64,000 nt of DNA from Hofstenia miamia (Eukaryota > Xenacoelomorpha > Acoela): NCBI GenBank assembly GCA_004352715.1, contig SCFE01000006.1, positions 1,014,639 through 1,078,638 on the forward strand, given 5' to 3'. The notes under the pieces are model-generated. The model was given only the letters and a program-made list of their open reading frames with translations, had not been told where the DNA came from and ran no database searches. The translations under genes and the position numbers were made by a program. Positions 10,426-22,199 of the stretch are shown here, piece after piece. Position 1 is the stretch's first letter, and every line of letters begins with the position of its first letter.

Positions 10426-11530
10426 AAGTGGTAAATCTTTTCCGTACATGTCTGTATCTGTAGCAAATTATGTTGTAGCTGTATAATTAAAATGATTGGC
10501 GCGGAAGTGCTTCTCTATGGATTGAGAGGGTTCACAGCTGTTTTTTAGAAAGCCCTGGTCTGTATATGTTCATTCAAACATTTCTTTACCTAAAGTTTTC
10601 ATAGCTATCTGTGCATGTCATATCAATAAAATTTTTTAAGGCAATTTTGTAAAATATTCACCGAAGCGGTAAATTTCACCTATATTGTTAGAAATGCCTA
10701 AAATATTCCTCCACAGTTGGAAATTTTGAAAAATTTATCGTCTTTTGAAACTGACTTTACACAAAGTGATGATAGCAATCCATGTTTAGATCTAAGTATA
10801 TTAAAGCCCCCTTGTTTTTGAGGACGATGCAGCCTCTGGATTTGTGACCAATTCCTTTCAAAAGCTTAATGTTTTGTGTTCAATTAAGTTGAATTTTGCT
10901 GAGGAGACTAAAATTGACTGTTATATTTTCTATATAAAATGGCTTGGTTGAGAGTGAGTTCAATGTGGCCAGGTGAAATTTTCAAATGCTCTATGTATCT
11001 TAGATTTAAATAAACATTACACTTGGACTAAAAATAACAGCAAAATTGTTTAAGATATATACCCCTGTACTTATATTAAATAACAATTAGGCAACTCTGA
11101 TATCTACATATCCATTCAACAAGGATATGCCACGTTAGTTTGATTGTGCTGCAAGAGTACTATTCGTAGGAGGGAAGTTAAAAATTTCTAAGTTTATAAT
11201 TTGATATGAAAGATTCTTTAAAAAATTACAATATTTCGGTAACCATTTACTTTCTTTTGCTAATTATTTTAGTGAATTCCGCAAAATTTCTGAAACTAAT
11301 CTGATTTTAATAATAAATTACTTCAATATATTTCACAAGATCTATTTATTAGGAATATTGGAACAAAAAGGACTGTCAATTTTTTATAAGCAATACAACT
11401 CTGGTTCTGCTATGTTGAAAATGGGAGTAGTTTTAATAAATTTACACTTTCCTCTAAATCCCATTTCCATTAGGAATTTTTCAAAATCTGTGATGACTAC
11501 CCCACAAATTAATAAAGATACTTAAAATCT
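10426..11530. other. AT-rich non-coding stretch
   Basis: Nothing recognisable. Confidence 0.4.
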
Positions 11531-11540
11531 ATTTCTACTT

Positions 11541-11604
11541 GAAGTCGCGACCTGGCGCATCCCCGTTCAGACGCGTTTGGACTCACACGTCTTTCTTCTG
11601 AAAA
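11541..11604 (-). other. Isolated CpG-rich patch with a possible terminal exon
   Basis: This patch of about 60 bp is much richer in G, C and CpG than its surroundings. On the - strand it follows a strong acceptor (TTTTGTTTTCAG) and one frame stays open for 28 codons (ERRVSPNASERGCARSRLQ...). On the + strand another short frame is also open (LKSRPGASPFRRVWTHTS). I do not recognise either. It could be a transposon end or a small exon. Confidence 0.2.
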
Positions 11605-11706
11605 CAAAATATTTCAGGTATTTCTTATTTGCATGTACTTCAGGAACATGAATAAGTTTTAGCACAAAAATATTGCTTTGTTTTATTGCAAGAACTCAGG
11701 TGATAA

Positions 11707-11709
<3 letters not shown>

Positions 11710-11760
<51 letters not shown>

Positions 11761-11776
11761 ATATATATATTTATAT
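11710..11776. repeat. (TA)n microsatellite
   Basis: TA tract with two TTTA interruptions. Confidence 0.95.
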
Positions 11777-12009
11777 AACTAGTGTCAGACAGATTAATTC
11801 ATCACTACTCAAATTTTTAGCTTCCTTCCATTTTCGCAGCAATTGCTACAAAGGACATTTCTGAACACCCTTAATATTCCAATGTTGTTCTATTAGAATA
11901 ACTCTACCATGTTATCACTTACATCTTACTCATACGGGCTCTAGGGGTTAAATCTCTATTAAAGTTTATTCCAAATTTTTGAAATATACTACAATAGCAA
12001 ATAGCAAGC

Positions 12010-12266
12010 TAATTTGGGATAAATTCAATCATTAAAATTCCCTGATCTTGCAAATAACTCATGAAATATATGTCCCTCGTTCCACTGTTATTTCCTTTCT
12101 TGATTCTTTCAAGAAAAATGGTAACATTAAACCCCAAAGTAAAGGAAGATGCGGTGCTTATAAAAGCTTAACACCTCAAATGACACGGGTTCTTCGAACC
12201 GCATCTCAGAAAATACACCAGACCTACTGCATCGTCATAAAGAAGCACTGCCAAACTTTGATATAA
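12010..12266 (+). pseudogene. Tc1/mariner-superfamily transposase N-terminal HTH remnant
   Basis: The frame starting near 12048 reads ITHEIYVPRSTVISFLDSFK, then KNGNIKPQSKGRCG, then SLTPQMTRVLRTASQK. This matches the paired helix-turn-helix of Tc1-like transposases (xIAxxLxVPrSTVxxIIxxFKxxGxxxxKxRxGRxxxLTxxxxRxIxRxAxK). It ends at a stop before the catalytic domain. No terminal repeats were located. Confidence 0.6.
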
Positions 12267-12655
12267 TTATTTCCAAAAGAAGTAAAAACTACATTCATGC
12301 TCGTGGAGGGCCAATGATATACTGAAAAATTTACTTGTCTCTGAATTTTGGATTTTTAGCTATCGAAGTAAAACACAAAACAGTTAACTGTCTGCATTTA
12401 TATAGCGCTAAGTATTGTTGGCTAACAGCTCATTGAAGAAAAGTGACGAAATAATTTGTCCGCGTTAGCAAAACAAAAAATACATGTATATCCAAAAATT
12501 TATTATAAATTTGTTTTAAATTTTTAAGAATTACCCTTGAATTAAAGTGAATTTTACAGCTACATGCATGTGTACGAGCTTGAATATTTAAAGTATGGAA
12601 ACATTGGAAATAATGAATGTTTTCTAGAATAACCAATTTACCTATCCGAAACTGC

Positions 12656-12658
<3 letters not shown>

Positions 12659-12709
<51 letters not shown>
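12659..12709. repeat. (TA)n microsatellite
   Basis: Uninterrupted TA tract of about 50 bp. Confidence 0.95.
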
Positions 12710-12712
<3 letters not shown>

Positions 12713-13115
12713 ATACTTAAAATAATAATATTGCGAGGGCAATTTTAAAAGTAGCTTCATTCATTATTATGAAAAAATTTATAATTGTAAGCTAATAAGT
12801 AGGGCAATCAGCTGCGTAAATGCCACCGGTAATGCCGTAAGTGCAACTTGGGTGGTTTTCAATCACAAAATTCCATTTCTAAATTTTACATTTCATGCAT
12901 CCAGAAGTGCCAAACATACACAATTTTGTGAAAATTTTTGTTAGTGACTATCATGATTTTCAATATCGAAATTGATTGTATTGCTATTTTATTGTAATTC
13001 AGTTACTTTATCAGATTCAGTTAAAATTACCCTAAGCACAATGCACAGGCGATTAGTAAAACAAATGTTTCGTGCACAATTAACCAATGAAAAAAGCAAG
13101 CAATATATTTAGAAT

Positions 13116-13512
13116 ATTATCACTAGAGAACGGATTCGACCTAAATTCTGTGGTGTCAAAATTAGTTAGCAGTCTTCTTATTCGTCTGAAATATAAAAAA
13201 CTCAGAGACGTTTCGCTAAAAACAAACTATTGTTTGAAATTGCTGTGATTTTGAATGGGGGAAATGTTCCTTCTCCAGACCACTTGTCATCATCTGTCCT
13301 CTGTCGATGTCGAAAGAAACTTCAATCAACTGCATTTACTTTGCACAAAAAATCGATCAGAATAGACTCAGTGCAACTGATGACTGTATTTTATTGTGCA
13401 TATTTTAAATTTATAGTATCATTTTAGCGGTTCTCTACTTTATATTAGAATCGACGTAAATCGACCTAAATTGGCAATTTTGGGACCTAAAAACCCGTTC
13501 CCTAATTATCAC
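13116..13512. mobile_element. hAT-like miniature element with perfect 8-bp target duplication
   Basis: The element body is 13124-13504 (381 bp). Its ends are inverted: TAGAGAACGG on the left and TAGGGAACGG on the right strand, followed inside by CGACCTAAAT-type motifs on both sides. It is flanked by a perfect 8-bp direct repeat ATTATCAC (13116-13123 and 13505-13512). An 8-bp target duplication and YAGNG-type ends are characteristic of hAT elements. No transposase is encoded. A 65-codon frame inside (13230-13427) looks like chance. Confidence 0.8.
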
Positions 13513-14107
13513 ATTATATGATCAAATTGTTAAAAAGTGCTGCTTAATGTGGTTATGCCAAAGTTAACAAACTTCTGTCATATAAAGCTAAAAAGTATAT
13601 TGCTCAATATGTTGGTAAATTTGTATTAACATCAACAATGGTTTGTTTTGTAAATACTGTGATAGTTTAATTAGTTGAAAAAGAAGCATTTTAGATCAAC
13701 AAAGAGCTTCAGCTAAATGAAATTTTCTCATTTAATAAAAGTTTTTAGGAAAAAATAAACTTTTCAGAAAAAAACTCGTAAATGTACTATTTACTGAACT
13801 TTAACAAGAATGTATCGCTTTGTATTTTGAATTATTATATTAACTGCATTTCTTCCATTTATAAGAACATCTTTGGTGTAATTTATGAACGTCATTTTTT
13901 AGTGATTTTCTCATTTATAAGTTCGATTTTTGGCGCTATATTCATGATTTCAGGTGCAATTTTCAAGCTGGCCTAGTATTAAAAAAAAATTGTTATTTCG
14001 AGAGAATGGTAATTGTGGACGTATTTATGACAGAATATCATTACTTTTCAATTAAATTTACGTTTTCAGTGCCTAATATCATTTTGCAAAGTATAATTTT
14101 GGAAAAC
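13513..14107. other. AT-rich stretch downstream of the GPCR exon
   Basis: On the - strand this lies just 3' of the TM2-TM3 exon, where the receptor's next intron would start. I looked for a TM4-TM5 exon between here and 5881 and found none. Confidence 0.5.
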
Positions 14108-14312
14108 CTGTCTAGGGTAAATGCAGTTAAGATATAGCCAGCTGCTCTGGTAGTTGTGAAGTTGTAAAACATTTCCAGTTTGCATAGGACCAAGTTAATG
14201 TTTCTAAGCTTTATGCCAAAATACACCAACCCAATTGAAATAAAACCATCCCACGTTCCTGATAAACAGTCGCTGACTGCTAAAAACTTCAAGTACACTG
14301 CAGAGCAAGCAC
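14108..14312 (-). CDS. Class-A GPCR, second exon (TM2, ECL1, TM3)
   Basis: On the - strand the acceptor TTATATTTTAG has its AG at 14314-14313. Two bases complete a Gly codon started in the exon at 17563. The translation includes SAVYLKFLAVSD (TM2 with the conserved Asp), then WDGFISIGLVYFG, loop 1 with the conserved TM3 Cys (LVLCKLEMF), and TM3 ending LTAFTLDR. I place the exon end at 14108 with donor AG|GTTTTC, in phase 2 inside the Arg codon of DR(Y), a common GPCR intron position. The frame stays open for 25 more codons if unspliced, and an alternative donor exists at GAAAAC|GTAAAT. The phase-2 end matches the + strand exon at 562 exactly (GAC AGA GCC TAC: D-R-A-Y). No continuation exon is found on this strand. 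Confidence 0.83.
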
Positions 14313-14344
14313 CTAAAATATAAACTATCAATACAAAGAGATTT

Positions 14345-15239
14345 TATGCAATTTACAAATACAAAATAGGATTATAGAATCAATCAATTTCAATTTAGAA
14401 TATATATGTAAACTTAAGCACTCTAAATGATTAACCCTTCATTGACTATTTAATGTAGTTTGAATTGCACAATTTGTAGTAATTTAACAATAATTAAAAA
14501 TTCTGTTACTATATAATTTCTGTCTAGTATAGGCGTAAAAAAATATAAAGCAAAGATTGAATTTCAAAGCCCTTAGCTTATTAATATTAAGCTAATTGGG
14601 TAAAATAAAAGTTGCATGGATGCCTTAATGACAAATTTCAGCTTCAGGTTTGGTTATTTTTTAAAAATAATATTGACATCTGTATGTATTTCAAATTCTG
14701 ATGTTCCACTGAATATGGTTTAATTAGAATTATTTTAAAACTCTATTTAGTTGCAATATTTTTATTAATTAAATAAAAAATATATACGAAGGGTTATAAA
14801 AATTTCTTGGAAAAAACCAATGTCAAAAATAAAAAACATATTTTCAAACAACTAAATACTCTCAAATCCATTCAATACGTTTATCAAACTTCTAAACATA
14901 ATAGGCTCCCAACTCTATAAGCCTCTTACAAATTCAGATAAGAGCTTCATTCGCAATGTAATATAGTTTTTTATTAGTAGTCTCCCACCAATTTTACCTG
15001 CTGCACCTCATTCAGAATTTGCCCAATAATTTCTTCTAAAGATTTGCATAACTTATTGAACAAGTGATCGTCACTGGGTACTTACATCAAGCAAAAGAGA
15101 TCACCATGTTTATTACCAGTGAAATATTATTGAAAAATACCATCTTTCTATAAGAAGACTATGGCCCTTTGTTTTTGCATTGCCCCACATAATTCAAATC
15201 ATTCTTTTATTATCACAGCTATTTTTTCATTTTAATTGC
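14345..15239. other. GPCR intron 1, proximal part
   Basis: AT-rich intron sequence between the TM1 and TM2 exons. No embedded gene recognised. Confidence 0.5.
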
Positions 15240-15332
15240 CTACTTTGTCAGGATAATTAAATATTATTTCAAAGAACTAACTTATCAATAATTCTTTATT
15301 TCCTAATTACGATGAACTTTTAAGTATTAATG
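15240..15332 (-). repeat. 88-bp dispersed repeat, copy 2
   Basis: Its reverse complement is near-identical to 35-122. It lies in the intron between the TM1 and TM2 exons of the - strand receptor. Confidence 0.8.
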
Positions 15333-16632
15333 CTGCTATCATAAACTACGATATCAAATTCACAAGTACAGTATAAATTCTGAGAAAATGGCTGTCTAAA
15401 CAATACATTAAGAGAAATATTAACTAAATGTTTGAATTTAAGTCACAATAATAATAAGAATAAAATGAAAAAACGTCAAGCAAAAAAGCAGTGAAGAATT
15501 CAAAAGAATTTCAAAGGTAAATCACATTTTTAGTAAACTGATGTTTCCACAATTCAGGAATAGAACATGCTAAGAAACTCTTTGGAAATTCGGCAAACAT
15601 CCGTTGAAATTTTGTGCAGGAATATAGCTTCAAATTTATTCAAAAAAATAACTAAGAAACCTTTAAATTAAACTGCCTTGGAATTGAATAAATATGTTAT
15701 AGTTTTCCTACAAAAATGTAAATGCTCATAATTCTCAAATGAATAAAGCTATCTAAAATCTGTAAGCCCCATTTGACAGACAGTAGTTTCCTTTTGTATT
15801 TCATCCTGAATTTGACTGTGGCATCCTCGGACGAGACTTTTTAGTCTATCTATATGCTAGTCGTTGTTAGACTTTTTGATTACCTGAACATTTGCAATTG
15901 TGAGAATTTATAATTTTTTAAAAAAAGTGGAATTTTCAAAGAAAAATCATGAAGCTTTTCAAACAGTTCATCCACAGAAATACACTTTTGTACAAATTTC
16001 AGCAGTACGTTTAAACACGTTCACCAATAGCTTGGCTATATCTCAGGATCTCAAAATTGTATAATAGGTGTGGAGAAAATTGCTTGAAAATTTGGAAACA
16101 ACGGTTTGAATCTCAATTTCAAAGTATGGTGTAAAAAATCACCTATACCAAGAAAAATCAATCTCATATGAATTGAAACATTTAGCTACCCATACTGATA
16201 CCTACATTTGCAAATTTCATAAATGTAATGAATTGATAGCTCAGCAAATGAACAAAATGGCCAGTGATAAAACCAAATTTGAGCTTTTAGCAAGTAAACA
16301 CAGTAAGAAAAATTTTCTTAGGTTTCAAAATAAACTTTTTGACAGTTATGAGATATGAAGAATCGGAATCAAAATGTGAAGAATAATATCACACGTTCAG
16401 TAGTAGTTGTTTTGTGCAACAAAGATTGTATGGATAGGCTAGATTACTTAAAAATAGAAAACCTCCCCTCTTACAACAATATTGTCAATTTTTAATCAAA
16501 CATACAAATTATTAAAATATAATTTAAAATATCAAGTAACAAAATAATACATTAAGTTTTAATTCAGAATTAAATAAATTTTTTAATTGCAAAAAGATAG
16601 AGAATTATTTAGTTTTGATGTGAAAAGTAAAA

Positions 16633-16961
16633 CTAAGCATAAAATACATTCCAAATCTGCAAATCAAATGATGCAGGCGTATTAATTTCAAAACATGCAC
16701 TAGAAAACCTGTTAGGGATATCTTGGCCGCACTCAATTTTACGTTCAATAATGAATTTTATCAAGAAATATAGTGAATAGTAATTGTTCATCATCAAGCA
16801 CATTAGTGGTAAATTTTTAAATTTGAATCGTATTTTCATAGTAAATATTGTCGAATCGTTGTTTTTAAATATATTTAAGCACGTATAAATGCGAATAGTA
16901 AGCCAGCGCAAAGTGTCTAAGATTTTGCCATCTTGTGAAAAAATTTTTTTAACAAGTATAG
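16633..16961 (-). other. Unrecognised open frame after a good splice acceptor (candidate terminal exon)
   Basis: On the - strand an acceptor-like TATGTTTCAG precedes a frame open for about 109 codons, starting VAILVKKIF and ending FDLQIWNVFYA then stop. It is mildly hydrophobic, has four Cys residues, and matches nothing I know. It lies inside intron 1 of the - strand receptor on the same strand. It may be chance in AT-rich DNA, or an exon of a nested gene. Confidence 0.2.
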
Positions 16962-17193
16962 CCACCTGAAACATACAATTATGTATATTAATTTTTAATT
17001 CAAGTTATATGTTGTATTTTGTTGGGGAATTTTCCTGTGTAGATCAGAACTGATAGATATTATATATTAAGCAATCTATGGATTGAGCTTTTTTCAATAC
17101 AGTTTTATATTTCATCTGTGGGAGTGATGATTAGCATAGGGTATGTGAACAGTCTGCGCATGTAATTTTCATATAATCTCTTTAGTTGTTTAT

Positions 17194-17410
17194 TCAGAAA
17201 CAACATAACCTACTTGCTTTGATAATTTTATTTAACACATTTGAAACGGCTTGTGTCGAATAATACTTTAAAAAAACCGTGCCATGTCCTGCCATTTTGT
17301 AAATTTCACGCAAAGTAATTACATATTTATGTAAATAAGTGAAAAAGTTAGAATGGTGGTAAACAAGGCTATTTGAACATGCATCAACCACTTCGTGAAA
17401 CGCAACACAA
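17194..17410 (-). other. Unrecognised open frame (candidate exon)
   Basis: The - strand frame reads PNCVAFHEVVDACSNS, later YKMAGHGTVFLKYYS and NVLNKIIKA, then a possible AA|GTAGGT donor. Composition looks more protein-like than neighbouring frames, but I recognise no family. It lies about 150 bp 3' of the GPCR TM1 exon, within its intron. Confidence 0.18.
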
Positions 17411-17562
17411 TTTGGCTAGCATTGAAACTATGAGCGACTGATAAAACTAATGAAATGATTATCTGAGTGTGATCATTTTTTCTCAGTATCTAACTATTTT
17501 ACAATAATGATAAATGTCGTTATCAGGAATTTATTAAGGAAAGACTTAATAGCTAGGTTTAC

Positions 17563-17773
17563 CTATTACTTGATGGTTTTTCATGTAGGACGCGGTGAAA
17601 AACATCGCTACGTTTCCTCCGAGATTCATTACTGCTGTAACAGCAACATTTAAAAAAATGAGCATCTCATTAATAGAATCTAATCTTCTGAAAACGCTTT
17701 CGTCGCCATTCCAAACAGGAGATGCTTCAGTGGCATTTGTTGTAGTAATCGTTTGAACTAAATTAAAATACAT
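17563..17773 (-). CDS. Class-A GPCR, first coding exon (N-terminus, TM1)
   Basis: ATG at 17773-17771, preceded by an in-frame TAA six bases upstream, makes a plausible start. The N-terminus has an N-glycosylation sequon (TTNATEAS). TM1 is IFLNVAVTAVMNLGGNVAMF with the conserved G-x-N (GGN). The exon ends HQVI plus one base, with donor G|GTAAAC at 17562 (phase 1). That fits the phase-1 acceptor of the exon at 14312, 3,250 bp away, giving QVIGACSAVYLKF, a normal ICL1. An upstream acceptor-like TTTTAATTTAG overlaps codons 2-5, so a non-coding or alternative first exon is possible. Confidence 0.82.
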
Positions 17774-18723
17774 TATTCCTTAAAAATGAAATAATAACGT
17801 TAAGCATCTACAAATTACTTGCAACGAACAAGTTAGTATTATGGTTCGACATCCATATTTCTTTACACCGGTGTATTCACTGCAGTAATACTTATCAAAA
17901 AAAACAATAGGTGATCGTTGGAACACATCTTGTTTATCAACAGTGATGAAAAATTAAATCAAATTTGAAGCAACAGAGATTAACTGAGGATTATTTTCCA
18001 ATCATCATTCTAACTCATAAATTTATGTATGATAGTTTGTGAGGTTCCATTCTCATTGTCATTGAATCAAACTACAAAATGTTTCTAGCGTGAGCTAAAA
18101 ATGCTAAAAATTAAGCATTTTAATAATTTTTAGGAATTTTTCAAATTCTGTACATAGTTATAACTAAATAATAGCGGACTCTATTCACTGTTTCGCATTT
18201 GTAGATTTTCAAGAGATGTAGTAAGTGGATAATTCGAAGATAAAATTATAGAAGTACTCTGATTACTCTACAAATTTTACCGATATCGATGAGACTTGAC
18301 ATTTTGGATATTGATTACTTCATCGACTTATTTCAAAACATTGACTTTGGCATAATGAAATATGTATTGTTACATATTATACTTAAGAACGTCAGAAAAA
18401 TCATCTAATTTAATATAAAATCGGCAATAAAAGAAAAACCGATAATGATTATTTCAGGCGCACATATAAACTGTGCAATAGCTTGCTTCAAAATTATAAA
18501 ATAAATGTATTGAATAATTCACTAGAAATAAAAAATGAAATTGGAAATTTTTTCTTCAAAGTGAGTGCCAGCTGCAAACTTTATTTTTATGTTTGTGTAG
18601 TGCAGAAAACTTTATTTGTAGTCATTTTATATGTTGAAGATATAATGAATTTTAACATTATTATTATTATTTTACAATGTGTATTTTCACTATTTATGGT
18701 CTCGACACTCCTCTTAGTTTGCG
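17774..18723. other. 5' flank of the - strand GPCR exon; AT-rich
   Basis: No TATA element or other gene that I can support. Open frames at 18483-18784 are AT-rich and overlap on both strands. Confidence 0.4.
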
Positions 18724-19326
18724 CCAATTTTTTGCAACCATTTTTTTCTAAAGACAGTATGTTGTAGATTATATGCTGATGCAAACTTTATGTACATACA
18801 TGAAATGAACAACAAACTTGCGTCTGAAAAATTGAGAAAAATTCAATTTCTATCGAAATTTTTTGATATCAAAGTGAAGATGTTAGCTTTGCTCTAAAAA
18901 TGGAGTAATGTACAAGTTTGAATCGACTAAATTCAAAAGCATAGTATAAATGAAGTTAATTAACACAATTGAATCACACATTAAAGATCATATAGTTAGG
19001 CATCATTAGATCGCCACATNTCTAAGTTTCCCCAATTTTTTGCAACCATTTTTTTCAAAAGACAGTATTTTGTAGATTATATGCTGATGTAAACTTTATG
19101 TACATACATGAAATGAACAACAAACTTGCGTCTGAAAAATTGAGAAAAATTCAATTTCTATCGAAATTTTTTGATATCAAAGTGAAGATGTTAGCTTTGC
19201 TCTAAAAATGGAGTAATGTACAAGTTTGAATCGACTAAATTCAAAAGCATAGTATAAATGAAGTTAATTAACACAATTGAATCACACATTAAAGATCATA
19301 TAGTTAGGCATCATTAGATCGCCACA
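18724..19326. repeat. About 300-bp near-identical tandem duplication around a single N
   Basis: 18724-19019 is repeated at 19033-19326 with a handful of substitutions. A single N at 19020 lies between them. As at 8132 this is most likely unmerged allelic or overlapping sequence at a closed gap. Confidence 0.85.
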
Positions 19327-21010
19327 TTAATGACGGGCAACGGAAACATTTGTTTCAAAATTAGAGGAAAGCTAACGCAAATACAAGAAAGTGATTTCGT
19401 TTTTTTGAAATTTCAGATAATGATAATTTGAAGTCCCATGTAAAAGATTAATAGATGAAATATTAAAATATATTGACAGGTGTGATAATAGGAATAAAGC
19501 TTATGAATATTTCAAAAGAAAATAAAGAAAAAGACTGATGTTTTTCTAAATAACATACTTCAAAATCTTTGTTATACTAAAGAAAATACAAAAGTGAAAT
19601 AGTATTATTTTGCGACTTTTACGGTTAAAGGTAAAAGTTTTACATTAATTATCCTTAGATTGTCTAAGTGAAGCAAACTATATATAACCCATACTGAACA
19701 GTGGTAATAATTGCTTGTCCTGATATTGAAATTAGCATTGGAAACTGTAAGAAAGCGAAAAGCAACTCCAAATTTTACTGAAATCTGATATTACTTGTAA
19801 GAGAGAATTTGATCGTTAAACATTTGTTTTTGAATCACATTCAGAATAATTCAGATAATTCTAGATTTTGAGTATTGGCATTTTTTAATGTAAGATTTTG
19901 CTCAGTATACACATTTCTAGTAGATGCTGGTGAGTATATAAACCATTTCTTCGGCTATACTTCTAATTATATGCAAGATGTCAATTACGGCGATTCTATG
20001 AATAAATCACATTACCCAATAAAATATGCTATGGTTCCACTCCATTATCAGTTTTGTTGTTGAAATCATAAGAAGCACAGTACAAGCAAACGGTTATACA
20101 AATTTCCAAAATCGATTACAAGAAATTTACAGAATATTACTACAATTAATAAGTTCATTATTTCATATGAACATTCCTGCTAGTATAAATTCCCTTATTA
20201 AGAATTCAGATCACGTAAAACTCGATAAACTACTTTAAAATTCTTTTATCAACGTATCTTGAGTATCAATAATTAATAAAAGTCAAATTTGAAGAAATTT
20301 GTTGAGATTTTCCAAAAAAACGTGATTTAGTATCTATTCAATTGCCTAAATGAGGACTATGGATTCTCAATTCTCTAGAAATACAATCTCTTAGTGTCTA
20401 AATAACTTCAAAAAATTTATTTTTTCAATGCTAAGCCTATCAAATTTATTTATTCTAATACAATGAACAACGAAGCACACAGATTATATCAATTGGCTAA
20501 AGGATATTTTAGATAAATCTTTTTTAATGTTATCTAGTAGAAAGATAGGTTTTTAGCAAAATTTTTAAAAAATATTAATAATATCGTCTATTTAATGTAT
20601 AGAAATATAATAAATTTTGATTTCAAAATTTTTTTACCAAATATCTATTGCTGACATTAGCCATTTATTTTAGCAAAAATTTATATGAGTTGGCAGAATA
20701 TTTGAAAAATAGCGAATAAAATCTCTGAAAATTAATTATAAATTTTTAAATTTTATTGAAGCTCAATTTAGAGTTTTAATGGTAGGGAATAGCATGTTTT
20801 TCTTCATAAACAATTATAAATACAAGCAATTAAAATTTTACATCAAATTTAGTAATAATCAAAATTTTCATCATAAATTAAATACGTAATGACGACGAAC
20901 TTGCATTTAACTATTCGGAACTTAAATAAACAATAAATTTTAAGACTAAAACTTTTAATAGACTAAGAATTCAATATGGATAGAATTTAAATTTAGTTAA
21001 AAAGTTTTCC
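19327..21010. other. AT-rich stretch; two overlapping short frames, no gene supported
   Basis: Frames at 19875-20063 and 20026-20238 are open and carry a mixed composition, but I recognise no domain, splice structure or element ends. The rest is very AT-rich and empty. Confidence 0.3.
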
Positions 21011-21011
21011 C

Positions 21012-21013
<2 letters not shown>

Positions 21014-21051
<38 letters not shown>

Positions 21052-21062
21052 TATATACATAA
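21014..21062. repeat. (TA)n microsatellite
   Basis: TA tract with ACATA interruptions toward the right end. Confidence 0.9.
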
Positions 21063-22000
21063 ATATGTATATGTAACTTGAAATGGACATTTACTTACAG
21101 TGCTGAACAAATAATAACAAAAATATTGAGGTTGTTTTGGCTGAATTCATTTAACACGAATTTGGAGATACAAGCGCATTTATTGAAATAGATCTTAACG
21201 ATTCGGCTAAATTTCCACCAATCACGTAACTATTTTTATGCATTTTAGAAAAAATCGTAATACCCAATAAGAAACCAGCTCAGCTACAGCATGCTTTGTA
21301 TTACTCTCTTAGTATTTCTATTGATAGTCACCAATATGAAGTTATAGAAAAATTATGAAAATTGTCAAGAGATTTTGACATTTCAAACTGATTTATATTA
21401 AAAGCAAATAGTGCTCACTCGATCGAATTTGATTTTCCCTTGTTAATATAAGTACTTGTGTGAAAATATACTTAAAAATATTTCATCTTCAACTAAATAA
21501 ATAAATATATGTCAATTAAAAATACAGGATTTCAAGAATACAATAAAGTTATGTTCGAAGGATAAGATAAAATAAATTAAAACCTATATTGAAAATTACC
21601 AAAATTTAATTCGTAAGTAATCAAATTAAGATATTGATCAAGAAAGTCGTACCAATTCGATGATTTTTTTGCAATAGTATAAAAAATTTGATGATCAAAT
21701 AGTGAAAAATCTATAATTTTGTTAATTATGAGCATATATGTGTTATTGCTATGAATTCTCCTAGAAAATAATTGTCAAGTGTATATACGTTTGGGACAAA
21801 AATGGATACCTTAGGACATTAGCAGATATAGATAATAATACCCCTTTAAGTCCATTTATACATGTAGTAATGATTTAATAACGCAAGCATTTAATCTAAA
21901 TCCAACTCTCTGTAAAAGAGCTGATAGTGTTAAAAACAGCCGTTTGGTATCTAAGAATTAAATGGCACATGTCCCCAAACCAAGTAAATATACTATGTAT
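21063..22000. other. AT-rich non-coding stretch
   Basis: Nothing recognisable. Confidence 0.4.
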
Positions 22001-22199
22001 ATGTAGGTGAGCACCTAGCACAGGCATTAGGCCACTGCAATATATGCAGCCACAGTGGGCCCCCGCTTTTTAGTCTTAGTGTAAATATTACTAAATTAAA
22101 CTATTATAAGTTATAATAGTATATAGTTCAGGTTGTTTTTTGTGGTTTTGTGCTTTTTCAATGCTTTGGATCTCTGAAGTTGCTGTTACAGTGATTACT

